Positions 1 through 5,971 of a stretch of 7,220 nucleotides of DNA are shown in pieces. Where the stretch lies: NCBI GenBank assembly GCA_023451915.1, contig JAEXXS010000223.1:1-7220 (forward strand). The letters run 5' to 3'. Origin of the DNA: Pseudomonadota bacterium (GTDB lineage: Bacteria > Pseudomonadota > Alphaproteobacteria > Rhizobiales > Rhizobiaceae). A program made the translations under genes and the position numbers. The notes beneath the pieces are model-generated. The model had not been told where the DNA came from, did no database searches, and worked only from the letters and a program-made list of their open reading frames with translations. The first letter of the stretch is position 1. The number at the start of each line of letters is the position of its first letter.

Positions 1-1853
1 TTTTATTGGCTGCGGCTTTTGCGGCTGCAAATCCGCTCGCCGCATCGGCTGAGAGCGCCAGCGGCGCGGGCGATGCCAATGCGAGCGTGGTTCTCGACAC
101 GATTGTCGTCACGCCGCTTCGTCGCGCAACGTCGTTGCAGCGATCCACCTCGTCAGTGACGGTTATCGAGAAGGCTGACATCGAGCGCTCGGCAGCGCCC
201 GACCTGCAATCACTGCTGAAAGCCTATAGCGGGGTTTCGATCAAGGCGAATGGCGGGCAGGGGTCCAAATCGGACATTTATATGCGCGGCATGTCGTCTA
301 AGCAGACGGTGGTGCTGGTCAATGGCGTGCGCACCGCATCCGCGACGGACGGAACAACGGCGCTGGCCAATATTCCGCTGACGTCCATCGAGCGTATCGA
401 GATCGCCAAGGGCGGCCATTCCGCCCAATATGGCGCGGATGCGATGGGCGGCGTCATCAATATCATCACCAAACAGGGCGGAGCCTGCGGCGAGCGCTCC
501 TGGTGCGGCAGCCTGTCCACGGGCGTCACCCACCCTTGGGGCGGCTATGCTTCCGGTTCGGTACAGGGGCAGAGCGCAGCGGGTGTCGATTATGCCTTTG
601 GCGCGGCGATCACGGGCACGCAGGGTTATGATTTCACCAGCCCGGATGCGTGGGGACACGAACCGGACCGGGATGGTTTCCTGCAAGGCTCGTTCAACTT
701 CTCGCTCGGAAAAGACTTCGATTGGGGCAGGCTCTATGCGGACGGGCTTTTGAGCCGGGGCCGCAATCAGTATGATTCCGAATATCCATCCGCCAATCAG
801 GGCTACAACACCGCTTTTTCCGGAAAGATCGGCACCCGCATCGATCATACCGATGACTGGTCTTCGACGCTTGAGTTCAACTCTGGCATCGACAGCAGCC
901 GCGATTTCCGCAAGGGCGTGTCCGGTGCGGACCGTTTTGAAACCAAGCGCTATGGCGTTTTCGCCTCCACCGAGAAAAGTTTCGAGACGGCCAAGGCAAA
1001 GCACGTTTTGACGGGCGGTGTAGAAGCCTATCGCGAGACGATCGATTCCACTGTCGCCTATGACGAAACGGGACGTGATCTCGCGGCGGTGTTCGGGCAA
1101 TATTCGCTGGAATATGAAGCGCTGCGCGTCGATGGCGGCGTTCGCTACGACCACAACCAGCAATTCGGCGATGTGACTACCTACAATATCGGCGCGAGCT
1201 ACGAGATTGTTCCCGATCTCGTTGTGCGTTCGTCTTATGCAACCGGCTTCCGCGCGCCGACCTTCAACGAGCTTTATTATCCGGGCTTTGCCAATCCAGA
1301 TCTCGAGCCGGAAAATTCGCGCTCCTACGAAGTGGGGCTGAACTGGCAGATTTCGGCGGCAACCAGCCTTGATCTCGCATTTTATCGCAATGAATTGCGC
1401 GATGCGATCATGAGCACGGCACCTTCCTATCTGCCCTATAATGTAGCGCGCGCACAAATTACGGGCTTCGAGGCGACGCTCGGCCATCGCTTCAACGACC
1501 AGTGGGGCGTGAAGGGGATATTGGACTTCAAGCGACCCATCGATGAAGAAAACGATACCGATCTTGCCTATCGCGAACGTTTCAAGGCGACCGCCGAGGT
1601 AAACTACACACCGTTCGAAGGGCTCGACCTGACGGGTCGTGTCTTCTATGGCGGCTCGCGCTATGCCGATGTGGATAATAAGCGAAAGCTCGACGGCTAT
1701 GTGACTGCCGATTTCGTGGCGCTTTATACCATCGACAAGCAATCGCAGCTCAAGTTCTCGGTCGAGAATATCTTTGACAAGGACTATCAGACAACCTCCG
1801 GCTATATTGCGCCGGGCCGCACCTTCAATATCGGCCTGACGCGGAATTTCTGA
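1..1853 (+). CDS. btuB: TonB-dependent outer-membrane receptor, BtuB-like (vitamin B12/corrinoid), 5' end cut off by window
   Basis: Outer-membrane gated porin that would bind a corrinoid outside the cell and import it to the periplasm using TonB/ExbBD energy. The frame is open to the window edge (first whole codon at 3-5). The TTG at 6 is not a convincing start, because the first residues (LLAAAFAAANPLAASA) look like the end of a Sec signal peptide, so the true start lies upstream. A TonB box, DTIVVTP, is at 96-116. The plug domain follows, with LLKAYSGVSI, DIYMRG, VVLVNGVR and the closing motif YGADAMGGVINIIT, ending near 480. The rest is a beta barrel with the conserved GFRAPTFNELYYPGF and NPDLEPENSRSYEVGL motifs (about 1245-1340), then ENIFDKDY and a C-terminal Phe (LTRNF) typical of outer-membrane insertion. 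About 616 residues are visible, close to E. coli BtuB. It is the first of four co-directional transport genes. Any cobalamin riboswitch would be upstream of the window. B12 is inferred from similarity to BtuB; a siderophore or heme is the alternative. Confidence 0.88.
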   Translation, partial: LLAAAFAAANPLAASAESASGAGDANASVVLDTIVVTPLRRATSLQRSTSSVTVIEKADIERSAAPDLQSLLKAYSGVSIKANGGQGSKSDIYMRGMSSKQTVVLVNGVRTASATDGTTALANIPLTSIERIEIAKGGHSAQYGADAMGGVINIITKQGGACGERSWCGSLSTGVTHPWGGYASGSVQGQSAAGVDYAFGAAITGTQGYDFTSPDAWGHEPDRDGFLQGSFNFSLGKDFDWGRLYADGLLSRGRNQYDSEYPSANQGYNTAFSGKIGTRIDHTDDWSSTLEFNSGIDSSRDFRKGVSGADRFETKRYGVFASTEKSFETAKAKHVLTGGVEAYRETIDSTVAYDETGRDLAAVFGQYSLEYEALRVDGGVRYDHNQQFGDVTTYNIGASYEIVPDLVVRSSYATGFRAPTFNELYYPGFANPDLEPENSRSYEVGLNWQISAATSLDLAFYRNELRDAIMSTAPSYLPYNVARAQITGFEATLGHRFNDQWGVKGILDFKRPIDEENDTDLAYRERFKATAEVNYTPFEGLDLTGRVFYGGSRYADVDNKRKLDGYVTADFVALYTIDKQSQLKFSVENIFDKDYQTTSGYIAPGRTFNIGLTRNF

Positions 1854-1867
1854 GGGTTTATCGACGG

Positions 1868-2704
1868 ATGAAGAGAGCGACGATCCTTGGTGGAAACTGG
1901 CTTCTGGCGCTGGCAGCCATGATTTCGGTCGCTCTTTCTTCTGCCGAGGCCGCACCGCCGCAGCGCGTGGTGTCGATCAATGTCTGCACCGATCAGCTGG
2001 CCATGCTTCTGGCCGCGCCGGGACAGTTGCAGTCGGTCTCCCGTCTCGCGCGCGATCCGCAGCTTTCGGTGCTGGCCGGGCAAGCTGCGAAGCTGCCGGT
2101 CAATCAGGCGCAGGCGGAAGAGGTTTTCCTCATGAAGCCCGATCTGGTGCTGGCGGGCACGTTTTCATCGCAGGTGACGGTCGATCTTTTGCGCAGGCTT
2201 GGCCTGCATGTAGAACAGTTTGCCCCTGCGCGCTCCTTTGACGATATCGAAGCGCATCTCAAGCGCATGGGCGTGTTGCTCGGGCGCGAAGAACAGGCGG
2301 ATGCGCTGGTCGCATCCATGCGGGCAAGGCTTGCGGCAATAGAGAAGCCGCAGCAACGCAAGACTGTCGCGCTCTACTTCGCCAATAGTTACACCTCCGG
2401 GCGCGGCACGCTGATTGACGAGGCGGTCAAGCGGGCGGGGCTCGATAATATCGCCGACCGGGCCGGTGTTAACGGGCCTGCGGCGCTGCCTCTCGAAATG
2501 CTGGTGATGGAAAAGCCGGACATGCTGGTCCTCAGTGCAAGCGAGCGCGCACCGGCGCTGGCTTTTCAGAATTTCCAACACCCGGCTTTGCGGGCGCTGG
2601 AACGCGAAGCAAAAGCAATGGCGCTTCCCGATAATCTGACTGTTTGCAGCGGGCCGTTCAGCGTTGAAGCGGTCGAAAAACTTGGCGAGGCGGCGCGTGA
2701 CTGA
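1868..2704 (+). CDS. btuF: Periplasmic ABC substrate-binding protein, BtuF-like
   Basis: Periplasmic binding protein that would take the ligand released by the receptor and deliver it to the BtuCD-type permease. It is 278 residues long. A Sec signal peptide (basic MKR, hydrophobic WLLALAAMISVALSS, probable cleavage AEA/APP near residue 28) precedes a single Periplasmic_BP_2 (helical-hinge, cluster III) domain. Family marks include RVVSINVCTDQL right after the signal, EEVFLMKPDLVLAG, YTSGRGTLIDE, and a C-terminal VCSGPFSVEAVEKL segment equivalent to the end of BtuF. The ATG at 1868 lies 14 bp after the receptor stop, with a GAGGG (1852-1856) that overlaps that stop as a plausible ribosome binding site. 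The end overlaps the permease gene by 8 bp. The B12 role is inferred from the neighbours; the fold is shared with heme and ferric-siderophore binding proteins. Confidence 0.85.
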   Translation: MKRATILGGNWLLALAAMISVALSSAEAAPPQRVVSINVCTDQLAMLLAAPGQLQSVSRLARDPQLSVLAGQAAKLPVNQAQAEEVFLMKPDLVLAGTFSSQVTVDLLRRLGLHVEQFAPARSFDDIEAHLKRMGVLLGREEQADALVASMRARLAAIEKPQQRKTVALYFANSYTSGRGTLIDEAVKRAGLDNIADRAGVNGPAALPLEMLVMEKPDMLVLSASERAPALAFQNFQHPALRALEREAKAMALPDNLTVCSGPFSVEAVEKLGEAARD

Positions 2705-3698
2705 AAAGGCTCGTTTCGTGCTTCTGCTTGTCGGCCTTACCGTGCTGGTCGCGGTGCTGTTCGTATGGTCGCTGCTGACCGGGCCAGCCAATATCAGCGT
2801 CGGCGACAGTTTGCGGGCGCTTTTCAGCGGCGAGGGCGATGCCATCGTACTGGTCATGCGTGAAATCCGCCTGCCGCGCGCCTTGCTAGGGCTTCTGATC
2901 GGGGCATCGCTCGGCCTGTCGGGAGCGGCGCTTCAGGGCTATTTGCGAAACCCGCTGGCGGAACCCGGCTTGCTCGGCGTCAGCGCTTCGGCTTCGTTTG
3001 GCGCGGTTATCGCGATTTATACCGGGCTGTCCCTGCTGTTTCCGCTGGCCTTGCCTCTGTTGGCGCTGGGCGGTGCATTCGCGTCGGTCTTTCTCGTCAA
3101 CCTTCTGGCCGGGCGCAATGCCGGAACACTGGCGGTCATTCTGGCGGGCGTCGCGGTGACCAGCCTTGCCGGAGCACTGACTGCTCTCGCGCTCAACCTG
3201 TCGCCCAACCCCTTCGCGGCCATGGAAATCGTGTTCTGGATGCTGGGCTCGCTGGCGGATCGCTCGATGACCCATGTGATGCTGGTGACGCCGTTTATCC
3301 TCGTTGGCTGGATCATGCTTTTGTCGCTTGGGCGGGCGCTGGATAGCCTGACGCTTGGCGCCGATGCTGCGGCCAGCATGGGCGTCAGTCTGGCGCGCGT
3401 ACAGCTTCTGGCCGTGCTCGGCACGGCGCTTTGTGTCGGGGCTTCGACAGCGGTGGCAGGTGCTATCGGATTTGTCGGCCTTGTCGTGCCGCATTTGCTG
3501 CGACCACTGGTCGGCGCGCGACCGTCGCGGCTGCTTGTCGCCAGCGCCCTGGGCGGCGCGGCTTTGCTGCTTGCTGCCGATATAACGGTGCGGGTCGCCA
3601 TGCCGGGGCGGGAGCTGAAGCTCGGCGTCGTGACGGCCCTCATTGGCGCGCCATTCTTCCTGTGGCTGGTGTTCAAATATCGCAGGCAACTCGTATGA
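2697..3698 (+). CDS. btuC: FecCD/BtuC-family ABC transporter permease
   Basis: Inner-membrane permease of a type II ABC importer, acting as a dimer with the downstream ATPase. It is 333 residues, normal for the family, and very hydrophobic, with about ten predicted membrane helices; the first begins around residue 7 (VLLLVGLTVLVAVLFVW). Signature blocks are RLPRALLGLLIGASLGLSG (58-76) followed by QGYLRNPLAEPGLLG (80-94), and AGAIGFVGLVVPHLLR near residue 260, which includes the region that contacts the ATPase. I chose GTG at 2697 because GAGG (2687-2690) sits 6 bp upstream and the start overlaps the btuF stop by 8 bp, as expected for translational coupling. An upstream in-frame TTG at 2664 would add a charged, unconserved-looking tail. 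The stop overlaps the ATPase ATG (ATGA). The same family also transports siderophores and heme, so the substrate comes from context. Confidence 0.87.
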   Translation: MTEKARFVLLLVGLTVLVAVLFVWSLLTGPANISVGDSLRALFSGEGDAIVLVMREIRLPRALLGLLIGASLGLSGAALQGYLRNPLAEPGLLGVSASASFGAVIAIYTGLSLLFPLALPLLALGGAFASVFLVNLLAGRNAGTLAVILAGVAVTSLAGALTALALNLSPNPFAAMEIVFWMLGSLADRSMTHVMLVTPFILVGWIMLLSLGRALDSLTLGADAAASMGVSLARVQLLAVLGTALCVGASTAVAGAIGFVGLVVPHLLRPLVGARPSRLLVASALGGAALLLAADITVRVAMPGRELKLGVVTALIGAPFFLWLVFKYRRQLV

Positions 3699-4465
3699 CG
3701 GCGCTCTCGGTGAAAAATATCAGCGTGTCGCTGGGTGGCAAAAAGGTCTTGGAGCGCGTCAGCTTCGATACCGGCACCGGCGAGTTCATCGGCCTGATTG
3801 GACCGAATGGCGCAGGCAAAACCACACTTTTGAAATCCATGCTCGGCCTTGTCCGGGCGGATGGTGCGGTTTCACTCGATGGACGAGCAATAAGTAGTCT
3901 CAACGCCCGCGACAAAGCCCGCGCGGTTGCCTATCTGCCGCAGGAGCGCGATGTGGCTTGGCCGGTTTCCGCGCATATGCTGGTGTCATTGGGGCGGTCC
4001 GCGCTGAAGCCAAGTTTTGCTTCGCTGGACGCCGCCGATGAAACGCTGATCCGCTCTGCGATGCAGCGCATGGATGTTGAGGCTTTCGCCGAGCGTCCAG
4101 CCAATGCGCTTTCCGGTGGTGAACTGGCGCGGGTGCTGATCGCACGCGTTCTGGCGCAGGATACGCCTGTTATCCTTGCCGATGAACCGGTGGCCGGGCT
4201 TGATCCGTCACATCAGCTGGCACTGATGGAAAATTTTGCAGCCCTTGCGCATGAAGGCCGGACGGTCATCGCCTCGCTGCACGAGCTTGGCCTTGCGGCG
4301 CAATATTGCACGCGGCTGATCATTCTCGACAATGGGCGTCTGGTGGCTGACGGTTCGCCGCAGAACGTGCTGACGCCGGAGCGGCTGCGGCAGGTTTACG
4401 GGATCGAGGCGCATATACTGCATCTCGACGGCCAGTTCATCGTGCAGCCCAAGTCGCGCGCCTAA
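3695..4465 (+). CDS. btuD: ABC transporter ATP-binding protein, BtuD/FecE-type
   Basis: Cytoplasmic ATPase that powers the BtuC-like permease. It is 256 residues with every motif of an active ABC nucleotide-binding domain: Walker A GPNGAGKTT (36-44), Q-loop glutamine 83 in YLPQ, signature LSGGE (139-143), Walker B VILADE with catalytic Glu164, D-loop GLD (168-170) and switch His196 in SLHEL. The C-terminal part (QVYGIEAHIL) matches the usual end of BtuD/FecE/HmuV-type proteins. The ATG at 3695 overlaps the permease stop in an ATGA arrangement. The reading frame stays open upstream to 3431, but that extension runs through the permease gene in another frame and has no family similarity. This is the last gene of the operon; hairpin-rich intergenic DNA follows the TAA directly. 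Confidence 0.9.
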   Translation: MTALSVKNISVSLGGKKVLERVSFDTGTGEFIGLIGPNGAGKTTLLKSMLGLVRADGAVSLDGRAISSLNARDKARAVAYLPQERDVAWPVSAHMLVSLGRSALKPSFASLDAADETLIRSAMQRMDVEAFAERPANALSGGELARVLIARVLAQDTPVILADEPVAGLDPSHQLALMENFAALAHEGRTVIASLHELGLAAQYCTRLIILDNGRLVADGSPQNVLTPERLRQVYGIEAHILHLDGQFIVQPKSRA

Positions 4466-4466
4466 A

Positions 4467-4509
4467 GCGCATCCCGAAAAGTGTGAAACGGTTTTCGGAA
4501 AAGATGCGC
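4467..4509. repeat. Interrupted 14-bp inverted repeat (stem-loop) after the uptake operon
   Basis: GCGCATCCCGAAAA (4467-4480) faces TTTTCGG (4492-4498) plus GATGCGC (4503-4509). The pairing is perfect for 14 bp except for a four-base AAAA bulge (4499-4502); the loop is 11 nt. It begins 2 bp after the ATPase stop. There is no run of T after it on either strand, so it is not a textbook intrinsic terminator, but it could stabilise the 3' end of the mRNA. It resembles the short palindromic intergenic repeats common in Brucella and other Rhizobiales; that resemblance is from memory and needs a copy-number search. Confidence 0.6.
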
Positions 4510-4527
4510 GTTAAAACAAAGGATTAG

Positions 4528-4565
4528 AGCGCCGATCTGATCTAATCAGATCGAAATCCCGCGCT
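4528..4565. repeat. Second stem-loop between convergent genes
   Basis: CGATCTGAT (4533-4541) and ATCAGATCG (4545-4553) form a perfect 9-bp stem with a 3-nt loop. Outer arms AGCGC (4528-4532) and GCGCT (4561-4565) can extend it across a 7-nt bulge. It ends on the stop codon of the - strand dehydrogenase gene. Read on the - strand it is followed by a weak T-rich stretch (CTTTGTTTT), so it could help end dehydrogenase transcription; the evidence for a terminator is modest. With the preceding hairpin it makes a roughly 100-bp palindromic spacer between two convergent genes. Confidence 0.5.
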
Positions 4566-5680
4566 TAAACTCTGCGCCACTGCCTTTCGCGCGCTGAAGC
4601 GTAGATCGTTTCCACCGTCTTTTGCACTTCATAGCCTTCGCGGAAATCGGCATGGCCGTTTTGGTGGCCCGCAATGGCCAGCAGGAAGTCGCGCACTTCG
4701 ATGGTCTTGAGGTCGTTGAACCCGATCTGATGTCCAGCCGCTACGCAGAACGAACCATAGGGTTCGTGTTCGGGACCGGCAAAAATCTTGCGGAACCCCT
4801 GCTGGTTCTTTTTATCGGCATAGAGAAAAAGGTCCAGCTCGTTGAAACGCTCCTGCGAGAAGAAAATCGCTCCCTTGGAACCGGAGATTTCAAAGTCGTG
4901 CTGCATTTTGCGCCCGCTGGCGATCCAGCTCGCTTCCAGTGTTCCGGTCGCGCCATTGGCAAAGCTCACCATGGCGTGACAGACATCATCCACTTCAACG
5001 GGTTTGTTCTGTGAGAGATTGGCGCTGTCCGGGCGCTGGCGAATGGCGGTGACGGTCTTGCCCATAACTTCGGCAATTGGCCCGACCAGATAACGTGCGG
5101 CGGCGATGATATGACTGCCGATATCGGCAAGGGCACCCCCACCACCCGCCGGGTCCAGCCGCCACGTCCATGGGATGCGCGCATCGGCCATGAAGTCTTC
5201 CGCATGAATGCCGCGAAAGTTTCGGACCTCTCCAATTTCGCCGCTGTCGATAATGTCTTTCGCGAGCCGCATCATCGGGTTCTTGAGATAGTTGAATCCA
5301 ACGGCTGTCTGGATGCCTTTCTTTTCCGCCGCCAGCGTCATCTCCAGACAATCGGCTGCGCTGGGGGCGAGGGGCTTTTCGCAATAGACATGCTTGCCCG
5401 CATCAATCGCGGCCAAGGCCATTTCCTTGTGAAAGCGATTGGGCGTTGTGATATCGACGAGATTGATTGCCGGATCGGCCATCAGGTCGCGCCAGTTGCC
5501 GGTCGCATGGGCAAAGCCCAGTTGTTTTGCGGCTTTCTGCGCCGTTGTTTCATCAATGTCTGCCAGCGTGCGCAGCTCAACCTGCAACGGCAGATCGAAG
5601 ATGCGATTGACGTTGGCAAGCGCCAGCGCATGGGTCTTGCCCATAAAGCCCGACCCGATCAGACCTGTAACGACTGCCAT
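4565..5680 (-). CDS. Gfo/Idh/MocA-family NAD(P)-dependent sugar/polyol dehydrogenase
   Basis: Cytoplasmic oxidoreductase of 371 residues that probably oxidises a hydroxyl of a sugar, inositol or sugar acid using NAD(P)+. The N-terminal Rossmann domain starts with the dinucleotide-binding motif GLIGSGFMG (6-14). The family motif CEKPLA (100-105) supplies catalytic Lys102; ADIGSH (185-190) supplies the expected Asp186 and His190, so the usual Lys-Asp-His catalytic set is complete. The C-terminal alpha/beta domain carries the segments HAEDFMAD and IPWTWRLDPAGGGGA. The start at 5680 is preferred because GGAGG lies 5 bp upstream (5686-5690 on the - strand). A longer in-frame start at 5746 would translate that ribosome binding site as protein. 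The gene diverges from a sugar ABC transporter, which suggests it handles the imported compound. Family members share little substrate information in sequence, so I cannot name the substrate; inositol-type dehydrogenase is one option. Confidence 0.87.
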   Translation of the reverse strand: MAVVTGLIGSGFMGKTHALALANVNRIFDLPLQVELRTLADIDETTAQKAAKQLGFAHATGNWRDLMADPAINLVDITTPNRFHKEMALAAIDAGKHVYCEKPLAPSAADCLEMTLAAEKKGIQTAVGFNYLKNPMMRLAKDIIDSGEIGEVRNFRGIHAEDFMADARIPWTWRLDPAGGGGALADIGSHIIAAARYLVGPIAEVMGKTVTAIRQRPDSANLSQNKPVEVDDVCHAMVSFANGATGTLEASWIASGRKMQHDFEISGSKGAIFFSQERFNELDLFLYADKKNQQGFRKIFAGPEHEPYGSFCVAAGHQIGFNDLKTIEVRDFLLAIAGHQNGHADFREGYEVQKTVETIYASARERQWRRV

Positions 5681-5685
5681 GCCTT

Positions 5686-5690
5686 CCTCC
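5686..5690 (-). promoter_or_regulatory. Ribosome binding site deciding the dehydrogenase start
   Basis: On the - strand GGAGG, within GGGAGGAAGG, lies 5 bp before ATG 5680-5678. It fixes the start there rather than at the upstream in-frame ATG at 5746, which has no comparable signal. Confidence 0.75.
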
Positions 5691-5781
5691 CAAGCGCTGA
5701 CACCATCCATGCTGGCAAAGTTCAGCCCGCAATACATATCATCCACTCGGAAAATATGCCGTTCGGGGAGAGCTTATGCGA

Positions 5782-5813
5782 TTGACATGAGCTAACAGAA
5801 ATGGAATTATAAT
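5782..5813 (+). promoter_or_regulatory. Candidate sigma-70-type promoter for the sugar transporter operon
   Basis: A consensus -35 box TTGACA is at 5782-5787. A TATAAT lies at 5808-5813, but the 20-bp spacing is long; AATTAT at 5805-5810 gives a 17-bp spacing with a poorer match. Either way the -10 lies inside the 16-bp palindrome. The leader would be about 150 nt. The palindrome also presents TATAAT on the - strand (5811-5806), so it could serve a leftward promoter for the dehydrogenase, but no good -35 is visible there. Confidence 0.45.
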
Positions 5814-5817
5814 TCCA
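5802..5817. promoter_or_regulatory. Perfect 16-bp palindrome, probable operator (GGAA-N6-TTCC)
   Basis: TGGAATTATAATTCCA is a perfect dyad with no mismatch, placed between two divergent genes, 122 bp from the dehydrogenase ATG and 155 bp from the binding-protein ATG. It covers the -10 region of the likely rightward promoter, so a bound protein would block transcription. From memory, the RpiR-family repressor IolR of Sinorhizobium meliloti recognises GGAA-N6-TTCC upstream of inositol genes, and this site fits that form. The regulator is not encoded in the window, so the assignment is inference. Confidence 0.6.
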
Positions 5818-5855
5818 CGATAATTTTCTAATGATTGTTTCATTCTATTGAGTAG

Positions 5856-5865
5856 CCGATATCGG
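5856..5865. other. 10-bp perfect palindrome in the leader of the binding-protein gene
   Basis: CCGATATCGG is a perfect dyad 39 bp to the right of the 16-bp palindrome. It could be a second regulator site or chance; the sequence alone does not decide. Further along the leader are two adjacent near-identical 10-mers, GAAAAATCGG (5921-5930) and GAAAAACCGG (5931-5940), and a possible 6-bp hairpin (5909-5914 with 5936-5941). Confidence 0.3.
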
Positions 5866-5959
5866 TTTATGTTGCGGGTCATGGCTTGGAGGAAGTCACC
5901 GTAACGAGGCCGGTACGACTGAAAAATCGGGAAAAACCGGCGGGGAGCGTCGGGCAATG

Positions 5960-5964
5960 GGAGG
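5960..5964 (+). promoter_or_regulatory. Ribosome binding site deciding the binding-protein start
   Basis: GGAGG lies 7 bp before ATG 5972. The in-frame ATG at 5957 sits on top of this signal and has no comparable one of its own, so 5972 is the start. That choice also gives a normal signal peptide beginning MKSLLK. Confidence 0.75.
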
Positions 5965-5971
5965 AGTGAAC

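Noticed and set aside
1..120. Cobalamin riboswitch for the receptor gene
   Set aside because: The window begins inside the signal-peptide coding part of the receptor, so any riboswitch would lie outside and cannot be claimed.
210..1955. Open frame of 581 codons on the - strand opposite the receptor gene
   Set aside because: It lies wholly across the btuB-like gene and the start of the btuF-like gene, is rich in Arg/Ala/Ile with no recognisable domain, and has no good ribosome binding site. It is a shadow of a GC-rich coding strand.
2664..2696. TTG start for the permease, 33 bp upstream of the chosen GTG
   Set aside because: It would overlap btuF by 41 bp and add a basic tail. The GTG at 2697 has GAGG at good spacing and gives a normal family N-terminus.
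2886..3689. Long - strand open frames opposite the permease gene
   Set aside because: Their composition (Arg/Gln/His-rich in one, Ala/Ser/Arg-rich in the other) is that expected from reading a hydrophobic membrane-protein gene backwards. No motif is present, and the + strand gene is certain.
3431..3694. Upstream extension of the ATPase reading frame into the permease gene
   Set aside because: The extension is an out-of-frame reading of the permease, and the normal ABC domain starts at the ATG at 3695 that overlaps the permease stop.
4466..4564. Classical intrinsic terminator for the B12 uptake operon
   Set aside because: Strong stems are present but none is followed by a T run on the + strand, so I list them as stem-loops rather than a terminator.
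5681..5746. Longer N-terminus for the dehydrogenase (ATG at 5746, - strand)
   Set aside because: It would place the strong GGAGG signal inside the coding sequence and add 22 residues before a Rossmann motif that already starts at the usual distance from Met 5680.
5869..5904. Short upstream open frame in the binding-protein leader (MLRVMAWRKSP, stop)
   Set aside because: Eleven codons with no ribosome binding site in front and no amino-acid bias suggesting an attenuator leader peptide.
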